Source of the DNA: Bradyrhizobium sp. 195 | GTDB lineage: Bacteria; Pseudomonadota; Alphaproteobacteria; Rhizobiales; Xanthobacteraceae | Assembly (NCBI RefSeq): GCF_023101665.1 | Contig: NZ_CP082161.1 | Location: forward strand, 3,596,001 to 3,660,000 | DNA: 64,000 nt | Reading direction: 5' to 3' | Shown: positions 32,757-40,902 of the stretch, piece by piece | Position numbering within the stretch: the stretch's first letter is position 1 | How the letters are laid out: each line of letters starts with the position of its first letter | Translations under genes and position numbers: made by a program | The notes under the pieces: model-generated | Told to the model about the DNA's origin: nothing | Seen by the model: only the letters and a program-made list of their open reading frames with translations | Database searches by the model: none

Positions 32757-34055
32757 ATGACGGACGGGCTGGAGCTGAAGCAGTTTCGCATCGAAGTGTC
32801 GCAGCAGCACGTCCTGCACCTCATCTTTGACATGCCCGGACGTTCGATGAACGTATTCTCGAATGCGGCGATTGAGGAGCTTGGCCTGTTTGCGGACTGG
32901 CTGAAACAGAGCGATGTGGCGGGCGTCGTTATCCGTTCCGGCAAAACGTCCGCCTTCTGTGCAGGCGCGGACTTGGCGGAGCTGGAGGCGGCCTACGATA
33001 TGATTATGGCGGCGCCGCCGGGTGATCGCGATCAGCTCGCCTTCGATCATTTCTTTCGATTGAGCCGCGGTCTGCGCAAGCTCGAGACGGCGGGGAAGCC
33101 GGTTGCGGTCGCAATCGCCGGCCTTGCCTTGGGCGGCGGCTGCGAGTTTGCGCTTGCTGCACATCACCGGGTCATTGCTGATCGCCCGCAGGCGACGTTC
33201 GGCTTGCCGGAATCACTCGTCGGATTGCTGCCCGGCGGCGGTGGAACCCAGCGCTTGCCACGTCTGATCGGGATAGAGGCTGCACTGCCTGTATTGCTCG
33301 ACGGCGCGCGGATCGGCCGGCAGGCGGCGGTCGCGGCCGGACTGGCACATGAATTGGTGGCGACGGGCGAGGAAGTCACCGCCGCCGAGCGCTGGGTGCT
33401 GTCGCAGCCGCAGGCGGCGCAGCCCTGGGATCGGCCGGATCGCCGGGCCGCGGACGCAGAGCACGTGAGCGCGATCATCGGACAGAAGCGAAGCAAGATG
33501 CTGGCCGAGACGCTCGGCCATTATCCGGCACCCTCCGCCATTCTCGACTGTGTTGAGCGGGGGCTCCCGCAGGACTTCGATACGGCCATACGGACTGAGA
33601 TGCAGATCTTCGCAAAGCTGATCCAGCGACGCGAGCCGCGCAACATGATCAGGACATTGTTCCTCGGCCGGCTAGATCATGAACGGATGCAAAAGACGGG
33701 CGCAAATCCCAAGATCACGGAAGCCGTGGCTTCCGTCTCGAAGGTGCTCGGCGTGCAGTCGGAGCGTGGCAAGGAGCTGACCGAGGCGTTTGCGCGGGCC
33801 GGCTTCCGGATCGAGCACATGCGCAAGGTCGAGTTCGATGGGTGTGTCGCGGGCGACGTCTATTGGCATGACGACGAACCAAGGACCTGCGGCAAGGAAG
33901 TGCTGCGCGCGCGGCTGGCGGATGCCGAGGCCGCCGCCGCGAGCTGGCGATCCCAGCTTGACGATTCCGAGCGTCGCGCTGCGGACTATGTCCTGGTCAC
34001 GCAGGAGGGCTTTCCAGCCTATCTCGGCGGCCTGTTTGCAGCCGGGCTGAGCTAA
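32757..34055 (+). CDS. FadJ/FadB-like crotonase protein lacking the NAD-binding dehydrogenase domain
   Basis: 432 residues. Residues about 1-190 are a crotonase domain: FDMPGRSMNVFSNAAIEELG, TSAFCAGADLAELEAAYDMI, IAGLALGGGCEFALAAHHRV and FGLPESLVGLLPGGGGTQRL, with both hydratase Glu positions and the GGGGTQRLPR motif of FadB/FadJ. The rest resembles the FadB/FadJ linker, and the C-terminus (EGFPAYLGGLF) recalls the end of its dehydrogenase half, but no GxGxxG NAD motif is present and full-length proteins have about 700 residues. It probably hydrates an enoyl-CoA but cannot oxidise the product; SDRs nearby could. ATG at 32757 after GGGAGAGGGAG. Confidence 0.82.
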   Translation: MTDGLELKQFRIEVSQQHVLHLIFDMPGRSMNVFSNAAIEELGLFADWLKQSDVAGVVIRSGKTSAFCAGADLAELEAAYDMIMAAPPGDRDQLAFDHFFRLSRGLRKLETAGKPVAVAIAGLALGGGCEFALAAHHRVIADRPQATFGLPESLVGLLPGGGGTQRLPRLIGIEAALPVLLDGARIGRQAAVAAGLAHELVATGEEVTAAERWVLSQPQAAQPWDRPDRRAADAEHVSAIIGQKRSKMLAETLGHYPAPSAILDCVERGLPQDFDTAIRTEMQIFAKLIQRREPRNMIRTLFLGRLDHERMQKTGANPKITEAVASVSKVLGVQSERGKELTEAFARAGFRIEHMRKVEFDGCVAGDVYWHDDEPRTCGKEVLRARLADAEAAAASWRSQLDDSERRAADYVLVTQEGFPAYLGGLFAAGLS

Positions 34056-34081
34056 TCGATTTTCGGACAAGGAGAGACGTC

Positions 34082-35272
34082 GTGTCCAGACCTCTTGAAG
34101 GGATCAAGGTTCTTGATCTGTCGAAGGTGCTCGCAGGTCCGCTCTGCGCGCAATATCTTGGTGATCTCGGCGCCGAGGTGATCAAGGTCGAGGCGGTGGG
34201 GCAGGGGGATGAGACGCGGGGGTGGCCGCCCTTTCCTGTCCCTGGGCTCGGTACCGTCTTTCTGAGCGCCAACCGCAACAAGCGCAGTATCGCAATCAAC
34301 ATGAAATCCGACAAGGGGCGCAAGCTGGTGCATGAGCTCGCCAAGTCCGCCGACGTCGCGATCGAAAGTTTCGGTACCGGCGTAGCGGAGCGACTGGGAA
34401 TCGACGCTGCGAGCCTTTGTGCGCTGAATGATCGCCTGGTCCATTGCAGCATCTCGGGCTTCGGTCGGACCGGTCCGCTCAAGAATTCGCCCGGCTACGA
34501 TGTGATCCTGCAGGCGTTCAGCGGCATCATGTCCATGACGGGCGACGATGGCGGTGGTTATATTCGCAGCCCGATTTCACCGATCGACCAGATGACCGGC
34601 GTGCATGCGTTCAGTGGCATACTTGCAAGCCTGTTCGCGCGGGAAAAGTCGGGCAGGGGAACGGCGATTCAGGTGTCATTGTTCGATACGGCACTCGGGC
34701 TGCTCGGCTACAATCTCCAGACCTTTTGGGAGCGGGGAACGCAGCCAGCCAAATGCGGCTCCAGCCATGAGTCGCTATGCCCGTACCAGGCCTTCGAGGC
34801 TGCCGACGGACCGATCATGATCGGGGTCGCCAACGACAACCTCTGGCGCAAGTTCTGCGCCGTTGCTGGTTTGAGCGCCATCGTGGATGACCCGAAATTC
34901 CGGACCAATGCCGATCGGGTCAGGCACCGCAGTGAAACATTGCACCACGTCCAGGCGGTGACCTCGACCAGGACCGTCGAGCATTGGAACGCAGCGCTCA
35001 ACGAGGTCGGCATTCCCTGTTCGCCCATCAATACGCTGGCGCAACTTCTCGACCATCCGCACACAAAGGCCGACAAGTTGATGATGCAGTACGATCATCC
35101 TGCGGCGGGGCACCTGAATTGCGTCGGCCACCCCGTCACGTTTGTCGGGGAGGAACGTAGCCCCGGCCTGCCCCCGCCCACGCTCGGCCAGCATACCGAT
35201 GATGTGCTCAAAGAGCTCGGTCTCTCCGCCACGAAAATTGCCGAATTGCGCCGTGAGGAGATCGTCAGTTGA
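34082..35272 (+). CDS. Class III CoA transferase (CaiB/BaiF family)
   Basis: 396-residue CoA transferase that moves CoA between carboxylic acids. Seen: PLEGIKVLDLSKVLAGPLCA, LGDLGAEVIKVE, FLSANRNKRSIAINMKSDKG, the catalytic Asp region SPGYDVILQAFSGIMSMTG, and a C-terminal HPH...LPPPTLGQHTD segment. GTG start at 34082 with AAGGAGAG upstream, 26 nt after the crotonase stop. It offers an ATP-free way to activate the pathway acid using a product CoA such as succinyl-CoA; the pair of acids is not predictable. Confidence 0.88.
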   Translation: MSRPLEGIKVLDLSKVLAGPLCAQYLGDLGAEVIKVEAVGQGDETRGWPPFPVPGLGTVFLSANRNKRSIAINMKSDKGRKLVHELAKSADVAIESFGTGVAERLGIDAASLCALNDRLVHCSISGFGRTGPLKNSPGYDVILQAFSGIMSMTGDDGGGYIRSPISPIDQMTGVHAFSGILASLFAREKSGRGTAIQVSLFDTALGLLGYNLQTFWERGTQPAKCGSSHESLCPYQAFEAADGPIMIGVANDNLWRKFCAVAGLSAIVDDPKFRTNADRVRHRSETLHHVQAVTSTRTVEHWNAALNEVGIPCSPINTLAQLLDHPHTKADKLMMQYDHPAAGHLNCVGHPVTFVGEERSPGLPPPTLGQHTDDVLKELGLSATKIAELRREEIVS

Positions 35273-35282
35273 TCGGTGCGTG

Positions 35283-35310
35283 CCGGGAATCGCATCAGCG
35301 AGGATCCCGG
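35283..35310. terminator. Candidate bidirectional terminator between convergent operons
   Basis: Nested inverted repeat CCGGGA..TCGC-ATCA-GCGA..TCCCGG in the 75-nt gap between the CoA transferase and the OB-fold gene, which converge here. There is no strong T-run, so termination is likely but not certain. Confidence 0.4.
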
Positions 35311-35347
35311 TCGTTGTGCCCTTTACCCTTGGCGAGAAGCGAAGAAG

Positions 35348-35737
35348 TCAAGCCAGTGTGAAGAACGGCAGCGGTGCGCCATCCGTGGGCTTGAACACCA
35401 CCTTCACCGTCTGGCCGATCTTCAGCTTTTCGAGATCGCAGTCGACGAAATTGGTCTGCACCGACGGACCTTCCTTCAGCGTGACGTAGCCGATCGCGTA
35501 AGGACCGGTCGGCGATTTCCGCATCAGGCTCCACGTGTAGATCGTGGCTTCGCCCGAGGCCTGCTCCCACACGGTCTTGTCGGAGTAGCAGAACGGGCAG
35601 ATCGAGCGCGGGAAGAAATGCGCTTCACCGCAGGCGGTGCAGCGCTTGATCATGAACTTACCCTCTTTCGCTGCGTCCCAGAACGCTGCGGTCTCGGGGT
35701 TCGTGACCGGGGCCGGATATTTCTTCGCTTCGCTCAT
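35348..35737 (-). CDS. Zn-ribbon/OB-fold (DUF35) partner of the thiolase
   Basis: 129-residue rubredoxin-like zinc ribbon plus OB-fold protein. Seen: MIKRCTACGEAHFFPRSICP with the CxxC...CxxC zinc site (second pair CPFC), then the OB domain GEATIYTWSLMRKSPTG and PYAIGYVTLKEGPSVQTNFV. Such proteins bind next to SCP2-type thiolases and complete or shield their acyl-CoA site. Its ATG overlaps the thiolase TGA by one base (TGATG), so translation is coupled. Confidence 0.92.
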   Translation of the reverse strand: MSEAKKYPAPVTNPETAAFWDAAKEGKFMIKRCTACGEAHFFPRSICPFCYSDKTVWEQASGEATIYTWSLMRKSPTGPYAIGYVTLKEGPSVQTNFVDCDLEKLKIGQTVKVVFKPTDGAPLPFFTLA

Positions 35738-36885
35738 CACACACGCTCCAGAATGGCGGTCGAGGCGGCATGGCGAACACCCAAAAGGCCGCCGGTGCCG
35801 TGGGCGATGGCGAGATCGCAATTCGGAACCTGCACCTTCGGATGCGCCTCGCCGCGCAGCTGCCGCACAGCCTCGATGATCTTGGTCATGCCGCCGCGGT
35901 TGACGGGGTGGTTGCTGCACAGGCCGCCGCCATCGGTGTTGAACGGCAGCTTGCCGACGCCCGAGATCAGGTTGCCGTCGGCGACGAATTTGCCACCCTG
36001 ACCCTTCTTGCAGAAGCCGAGATCCTCGAGCTGCATCAGCACCGTGATGGTGAAGCTGTCGTAGATCGAGGCGTATTTGATGTCCTTTGGCGTGACGCCG
36101 GCTTCCTCGAACGCACGCGGACCGGACCATACGCCGGCGGAATAAGTGAGGTCGAGGTCCTTGCCACCGCGCGGACCCTTCATGGCTTCGCCATGGCCGA
36201 TCAGGCGCACGAGAGGCTTCTTCAGGCTCTTCGCAATTTCGGGCGTGGTCACGATCAGCGCACCACCGCCGTCGGTGACGACGCAGCAATCAAGCCTGCG
36301 CAGCGGATCGGAGATCATCGGCGAGCTCAGGACGTCCTCGACGGTGACGACGTCCTTGAGCATCGCATGCGGATTGTATTGTGCGTGATGGGAAGCCGCG
36401 ACCTTGATCCAGGCGAGTTGCTCGCTCGTCGTGCCATAGTCGTGCATGTGACGCATGGCGCACATGCCGTAAGCATTATGGGTCGTTGCGCCATAGGCGG
36501 TCTCGAAATCGGCCTCGGCGCCCGGAGCGCGCACCTGAGCCGGACCGGTGCGCGGCTTGCCGGCGAGCGTGATAAGTGCGACCGAGCACTTGCCCGCCGC
36601 GATCGCTTCGGCGGCGTGGCCAAGATGGATGATGTAGGAGCAGCCGCCGGTATCAGTGCTGTCGACATGGCGCACCTTCAGCCCGAGATAATCCACCATC
36701 GGCCAGGCGCCGCCGGGCGCATCGCCAGAGAGGAAATAGCCGTCGATGTCATCCTTGGTCAGCCCCGCATCCTCGATCGCGCCCTTGGCAACCTCGGCAT
36801 GGAGCTGCGCGGTGGATTTGTCCGGCGCATGCCGGGTCGGGTGCTCATAAATCCCAGCGATGTACGCCTTGCCCTTGATGGTCAA
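35737..36885 (-). CDS. SCP-x-type thiolase (acetyl-CoA acyltransferase-like)
   Basis: 382-residue thiolase of the lipid-transfer/SCP-x subgroup, which cleaves 3-oxoacyl-CoA or, with its OB-fold partner, does retro-aldol steps on branched or ring-derived acyl-CoAs. Seen: VDSTDTGGCSYIIHLGHAAE with the nucleophile Cys in TGGCS, IYDSFTITVLMQLEDLGFC, and NTDGGGLCSNHPVNRGGMTK followed by the C-terminal HGTGG. TTG start at 36883-36885 with CGGAGA upstream. Located between a binding protein gene and the DUF35 gene in one minus-strand operon. Confidence 0.9.
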   Translation of the reverse strand: MTIKGKAYIAGIYEHPTRHAPDKSTAQLHAEVAKGAIEDAGLTKDDIDGYFLSGDAPGGAWPMVDYLGLKVRHVDSTDTGGCSYIIHLGHAAEAIAAGKCSVALITLAGKPRTGPAQVRAPGAEADFETAYGATTHNAYGMCAMRHMHDYGTTSEQLAWIKVAASHHAQYNPHAMLKDVVTVEDVLSSPMISDPLRRLDCCVVTDGGGALIVTTPEIAKSLKKPLVRLIGHGEAMKGPRGGKDLDLTYSAGVWSGPRAFEEAGVTPKDIKYASIYDSFTITVLMQLEDLGFCKKGQGGKFVADGNLISGVGKLPFNTDGGGLCSNHPVNRGGMTKIIEAVRQLRGEAHPKVQVPNCDLAIAHGTGGLLGVRHAASTAILERV

Positions 36886-36952
36886 AGAAAGTCTCCGTTG
36901 GGGTTGTCGGCGTGCAGGGCCTGCCGCGTCTCGCGGCAGGCCATCGCCACCT

Positions 36953-38149
36953 CTACTCGTCGAGCAGCCTCCAGGACGTTTTGTCGAAAGTGGCCATGCG
37001 CAAGGAGCGGTAAGGGGCGTAGTTTTCTTTGGAGTTGGTGAGCTCGATTCCCGGAAGCAGCATGCCGACCCGCTCCTTGTTGAAGCTCGTGGCCTGCGCG
37101 AGCAGGTTCTCCCGGGTCAGATTATCGCCGCATCGCTGCAGGCCTTTCGCGATGGCTTGTGCATTGATGTAGCCGGACAGCGCAATGAAGTCGTTCGGGC
37201 TGTCGTTGGGGGCCCATTTCTTCATGAAGGCGACGTAATCCTTCACCTCGGCGTCTTCGGCCCAGCCGGGATCGTTGGCCTGCTTGGCGAATTGGGTCGT
37301 ATAGGCCCCCTGGACGTTGTCGAGCCCGGCAGGTGTCAGTACGCCCTGGATCGAGTTGACCGGGCTGGCGAGGAATTGGACCGGCTTCCAGTTCAGCTCG
37401 TTCGCCTTCTTGATGCCCTGGGCGGCAAATTTCGGCGTCGTGAAGTAGACCAGCGTGTCTGCGCCTGATGCCTTGAGCTTGAGGATCTCGGAGTCGATCG
37501 TCGGATAGCTGAGCTCATAGGAAGCTTCCGCCACGATCTTCGCCTGCCCATCAGAGCCCAAGCCGGCCTTGAGGCCCGTGAGGTAGTCCTTCCCATAGTC
37601 GTCGTTCTGGTAAAGCACGGCGATCTTCGCGTTCGGCAGCTTCTTGAGAATGAACTTGCCGAACGTGGCTCCCTCCATCTCGAATGGCGGATAGAACGGA
37701 ACGGTCCACGGAAAATTCTGCGGATCGTTGAAGCGGCGGCCGCCTGCCGAGATGAAGACCTGAGGCACCTTGTTCTGGTTGAGGTACTTTTGAACGGCAA
37801 CGTTGGGAACGGTGCCCACGGTGCCGACCTCCGCCAGAACGCCGTCGTCGTCGATCAGCTTGCGGGTCTGTTCGATGGCCTTTGGCGGGCTGAATGCGTT
37901 GTCGAGGGAGATCATGTTGACCTTCCTGCCGTTGATCCCGCCTTGCTCGTTCAGCATCTGGAAGTAGCCGGTCATCACGCGGCCGTAGCTCGAGAAAGTG
38001 GACGCCGGCCCGCTATAAGGAACGGTCTGGCCGATCTTGATCTCAGTGTCGGTAACACCCGGGCCGTATTGCTTCTCGGCGGCGCCGGCCTCCATGACTG
38101 TGCTGGTTAGAAATAGGACTGAAGCGCTCACCAAAATCGAAGTTCTCAT
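36953..38149 (-). CDS. ABC transporter substrate-binding protein (LivK-like)
   Basis: 398-residue periplasmic binding protein. Seen: signal peptide (MRTS, hydrophobic core, ending VMEAGAA), then EKQYGPGVTDTEIKIGQTVP as in the protein at 15703, VPFYPPFEMEGATFGKFIL and YQNDDYGKDYLTGLKAGLGS. Likely ligand is an aromatic or alicyclic acid, from the gene company. First gene of the binding protein-thiolase-OB-fold operon. No cognate permease/ATPase in the window, so it must use one encoded elsewhere. Confidence 0.92.
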   Translation of the reverse strand: MRTSILVSASVLFLTSTVMEAGAAEKQYGPGVTDTEIKIGQTVPYSGPASTFSSYGRVMTGYFQMLNEQGGINGRKVNMISLDNAFSPPKAIEQTRKLIDDDGVLAEVGTVGTVPNVAVQKYLNQNKVPQVFISAGGRRFNDPQNFPWTVPFYPPFEMEGATFGKFILKKLPNAKIAVLYQNDDYGKDYLTGLKAGLGSDGQAKIVAEASYELSYPTIDSEILKLKASGADTLVYFTTPKFAAQGIKKANELNWKPVQFLASPVNSIQGVLTPAGLDNVQGAYTTQFAKQANDPGWAEDAEVKDYVAFMKKWAPNDSPNDFIALSGYINAQAIAKGLQRCGDNLTRENLLAQATSFNKERVGMLLPGIELTNSKENYAPYRSLRMATFDKTSWRLLDE

Positions 38150-38185
38150 GCTGGCTCCCCTATCGCTTCTTGATTATCGGAATAT

Positions 38186-38203
38186 AAGTACACTATAGTA
38201 CGA
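38186..38203. promoter_or_regulatory. Regulon palindrome, copy 11 (binding protein-thiolase operon)
   Basis: AAGTACACTATAGTACGA; both GTAC cores present at the standard spacing. It is 36 nt before the binding protein ATG. Confidence 0.72.
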
Positions 38204-38345
38204 TATTTTGGAAGCCGGAAAATGCAGAATGTGTCGGCCGCCAAAGGCCGCGCAATGTATCGCGCCGCAACAGGGAGAGCGTTGGTTGGCGAGCCCGCAT
38301 TCCAGGGCCGCAGTCGCCTTGACGTCGATGCGATTGTGGTTCAGG

Positions 38346-38363
38346 TAGTACGTAAGCGTACGA
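38346..38363. promoter_or_regulatory. Regulon palindrome, copy 12 (APH-like gene)
   Basis: TAGTACGTAAGCGTACGA; both GTAC cores present. It is 55 nt before the APH-like ATG and is the last copy seen on the right. Confidence 0.75.
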
Positions 38364-38418
38364 AATGTCGGGCGAGCGTCGCAAGCGGTGCGGCCGATTA
38401 CCGGCGAAGGGAGGGACC

Positions 38419-39591
38419 ATGGCTGCGTCGGGTGCAACGGCACTGGCTGCGCTCAGGATTGGCGGACGCGTGGCCTTCGAACGGCTGGTGCGACCGAAGG
38501 CCCGCCGCGCCGAGGATGTTCCGTGCTCGCCGGGCGCCGTCACGCCGGAGTGGCTGACTGCCGTGCTCTGCCAGGACAGTCCTGGCGCTGTCGTCACCGA
38601 CGTCGTGGTGAAGCCTGCGAGCGCCGGGACGCACGAGCGCCACCAGTTGATCGTCAGCTACAATGACGCGGGCCAGCGCGCGGGCTTGCCGCGGTCGATG
38701 TTCACGAAGTCGCTGCCGAGCGTCGTCACACGTATGATCGGCGGCTTTAACGGCACCGCGCGGGTCGAGGGTCGCTTCTACATGCAGCTGCGGCCGCAGC
38801 TCGATATCGAAGCGCCGATCGGCTATCACGCGGCGTTTGATCGTCAGACCTACGCCTCGATTCTTCTCCTCGAGGACATGGTCGCAACCAAATCGGCGAG
38901 CTTTTGCAACTCCACGACCTACGTCGATCGCGAGATGGCGGAGGACATGATCGATGTGCTTGCCGCACTGCATGCGCGCTTCTACGGCGATAGCGAGCTT
39001 TCGGCACGGTATCCGTGGGTGGCCAGCTATCCGCGCTGGTTCACCATCGGTGCGGAAAAGATGAGCCTCGAGCACTACACCCGGAAGGCGTTCGACGTCG
39101 CCGCCCACGTCATCCCGAAGAGCGTGCTCGCGCGGCGTGATGCGGTCTGGCCGGCCGCTGTGCAGGCGCTTGCCGTTCACGACAACGAGCCGCAGGGGCT
39201 GATCCATTCCGACGTGCATATCGGCAATTGGTATCGCACCGAGGCCGGAAGGATGGGCCTGTGCGATTGGCAGTGTCTTGCCCGCGGTCATTGGTCCCGG
39301 GACTTTTCCTATGCCGTGACGGCGGCGCTGACACCGGACGACCGCCGCAACTGGGAGAAGGACCTGCTCCGTCGCTATCTCGACCGATTCGCGGGATTGA
39401 CAGGTACGATGCCGAACTTCGATCGAAGTTTCCTCAACTATCGGCAGCAGATGGTGCATGCGCTGCTGATGTGGACGATCACCTTGTGCCATTCGCCCTT
39501 GTTGCCGGCCATGCAGTCGGAGGCGACGACGCTCGCAATGATCGAGCGAATCTCGACGGCGATGGCCGATCTGGATTCCTTGCGTAGCTGA
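38419..39591 (+). CDS. Aminoglycoside phosphotransferase-fold (APH/ACAD10-like) kinase
   Basis: 390-residue protein of the phosphotransferase/choline-kinase fold. Seen: an N-terminal segment, then LLLEDMVATKSASF (hinge region), the catalytic loop GLIHSDVHIGNWY (HxDxxxxN) and MGLCDWQCLARGHWSRDFSY with the metal Asp. Drug resistance is unlikely in this setting. Related kinase domains occur in ACAD10/11-type enzymes that phosphorylate hydroxyacyl-CoA, so action on a pathway hydroxy-acid or CoA ester is a reasonable guess. ATG at 38419 after AAGGGAGGG. It stands alone under copy 12. Confidence 0.82.
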   Translation: MAASGATALAALRIGGRVAFERLVRPKARRAEDVPCSPGAVTPEWLTAVLCQDSPGAVVTDVVVKPASAGTHERHQLIVSYNDAGQRAGLPRSMFTKSLPSVVTRMIGGFNGTARVEGRFYMQLRPQLDIEAPIGYHAAFDRQTYASILLLEDMVATKSASFCNSTTYVDREMAEDMIDVLAALHARFYGDSELSARYPWVASYPRWFTIGAEKMSLEHYTRKAFDVAAHVIPKSVLARRDAVWPAAVQALAVHDNEPQGLIHSDVHIGNWYRTEAGRMGLCDWQCLARGHWSRDFSYAVTAALTPDDRRNWEKDLLRRYLDRFAGLTGTMPNFDRSFLNYRQQMVHALLMWTITLCHSPLLPAMQSEATTLAMIERISTAMADLDSLRS

Positions 39592-39986
39592 TCGGGGTCG
39601 GTGGCAGCGAACGGGCAGCCTGTCAGGCCGCCGTGAGCCGGCATTCGCCGCAATCGATCACCGTCGTGTGCCGCGCCGCCCACGCCCTGAATCTGATGAG
39701 GTCGCAGTCGTCAAAAGCCCCGTCGGGCGCTATGGCGCCGCTGCGGCGAAGCGTCGATCAGGAGCCTCCGTCCGCAAGGGCCGCCTAACCGGCCAAGAAG
39801 CCGCGCAAGGCTGCAGCTGGCCGGAGGAAATGCTGATGCCGAGCGCCAGCCGACGAAGGAAGCCACGGTGAAGAAGACGGCGACCGTAAGTAATTGCCGG
39901 CGTTCGAACAGAGGCAGATCGGGGTGCTGCGAACCGAGGCGATCGCTGGTCAGTTCGAGAACGTGCACGAATGTCGCGGGTGACGA
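39592..39986. other. Gene-poor stretch with a possible Lys/Ala-rich remnant
   Basis: About 395 bases without a convincing gene. One plus-strand reading near 39790-39890 contains AKKPRKAAAGRRK and later TVKKTATVS, the composition of a histone-H1/HU-like tail, but it is broken by stops and has no start. It may be a decayed gene end. Short ORFs on both strands overlap each other and show no family features. Confidence 0.3.
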
Positions 39987-40286
39987 CTAAGGTATTCGTT
40001 CAACGTGAGCGCGGATCGCCTGTCGCTCGGAATCGATCCAGCCATGCTCGCGGGCCTTGGCCACCATCTCCGCATATTGCAGATCCCAGGTTGCATCATC
40101 GGGGCGACCCGCGAGGGCCGGGACCAGATCGATCGAGACGAGCGCATCACGATCATCGAGAAGCGTGATGCCGTTCCAGCTCTGGGTATCCGTGCGGACA
40201 CCGGCGTGCAGCACGAGCTTGAACCTGCGGAAGTCGTTCGGTTCGATCAGTCGGACGACACTGCCGTCCAGGCATTCGATGATCAC
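39987..40286 (-). CDS. Small uncharacterised protein (99 residues)
   Basis: Unrecognised 99-residue protein. GTG start at 40284-40286 with AGGAGCG 6 nt upstream. The sequence is protein-like and balanced: IIECLDGSVVRLIEPNDFRR, LVLHAGVRTDTQSWNGITLL, DDRDALVSIDLVPALAGRPD, then a helical end AEMVAKAREHGWID. No signal peptide or membrane segment. It lies 65 nt downstream of the flavin reductase on the same strand and may be cotranscribed with the monooxygenase genes. Confidence 0.6.
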   Translation of the reverse strand: MIIECLDGSVVRLIEPNDFRRFKLVLHAGVRTDTQSWNGITLLDDRDALVSIDLVPALAGRPDDATWDLQYAEMVAKAREHGWIDSERQAIRAHVERIP

Positions 40287-40351
40287 AATGGCGCTCCTTC
40301 CTACACCTTCAGCGGGCCTAGTGCTGATCCAGGATTGGCATCAAGGGGCGA

Positions 40352-40867
40352 CTATGCTTGCGGCAGCGCGCGCAGCGCCCCCTGGAAATTGACCAGGGGA
40401 TCGCCATTGCCGCCGCGGGTGGCCACGATCCTGCCGATGAAGAGACCGTGCGTGCCGACCATCTGGTGATGGTGCAGCACGCACTCCAATCCGCCGATCG
40501 CCGGTTCGAGCAACGGCACGTCGAGGACGCCTTGCTCCCATGGGGCCGTCGCAAACCGGTCGATGCCCTTCGCACCGCCGGCGAAGCGCAGGGCCAGATC
40601 CTCCTGACCCCTGCCGAGCAGGCTGACCCCGAAGCGGCCGTTGGCGAGGATGGCGGCATGCGTTTCGGAGCTCGCATTGACGCCGACAAGCAGGCAGGGC
40701 GGATCCATGCACAGCGAGGTGACGGAGCTGACCGTCAGCCCGCGCCGTGCCGCCTCCGATCCCGTCGCCACGATCGCAACGCCGCTGGCGAGGTTGCGCA
40801 TGGCCAGGCGGAATTCGGCAGCCTCGACAGAGCGGACATCGGTCATTTGAGACATCTGATATCCCAT
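40352..40867 (-). CDS. Flavin reductase (HpaC-like) for a two-component monooxygenase
   Basis: 171-residue flavin reductase-like protein that supplies FMNH2 from NAD(P)H. Seen: FRLAMRNLASGVAIVATGSE, RRGLTVSSVTSLCMDPPCLL (flavin site), SSETHAAILANGRFGVSLLG and HHHQMVGTHGLFIGRIV. The ATG at 40865-40867 has GGAGGTCC upstream; a longer frame to 40987 is in the shadow of the oxygenase end. It lies 35 nt downstream of the luciferase-like oxygenase and should be its partner. Confidence 0.9.
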   Translation of the reverse strand: MGYQMSQMTDVRSVEAAEFRLAMRNLASGVAIVATGSEAARRGLTVSSVTSLCMDPPCLLVGVNASSETHAAILANGRFGVSLLGRGQEDLALRFAGGAKGIDRFATAPWEQGVLDVPLLEPAIGGLECVLHHHQMVGTHGLFIGRIVATRGGNGDPLVNFQGALRALPQA

Positions 40868-40902
40868 GATGGACCTCCCGAACCTCGCGCGCCCGGTTGC
40901 GC

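Noticed and set aside
38398..39492. 364-codon minus-strand ORF
   Set aside because: Antisense to the APH-fold kinase gene, which has clear catalytic motifs.
38419..39591. Aminoglycoside resistance gene
   Set aside because: The kinase fold is shared, but the gene carries the catabolic operator and lies in a degradation island with no mobile resistance context.
39668..39968. Short overlapping ORFs after the APH-fold gene
   Set aside because: Biased composition, no good ribosome sites, and both strands are open at once; at most a decayed Lys/Ala-rich gene end.
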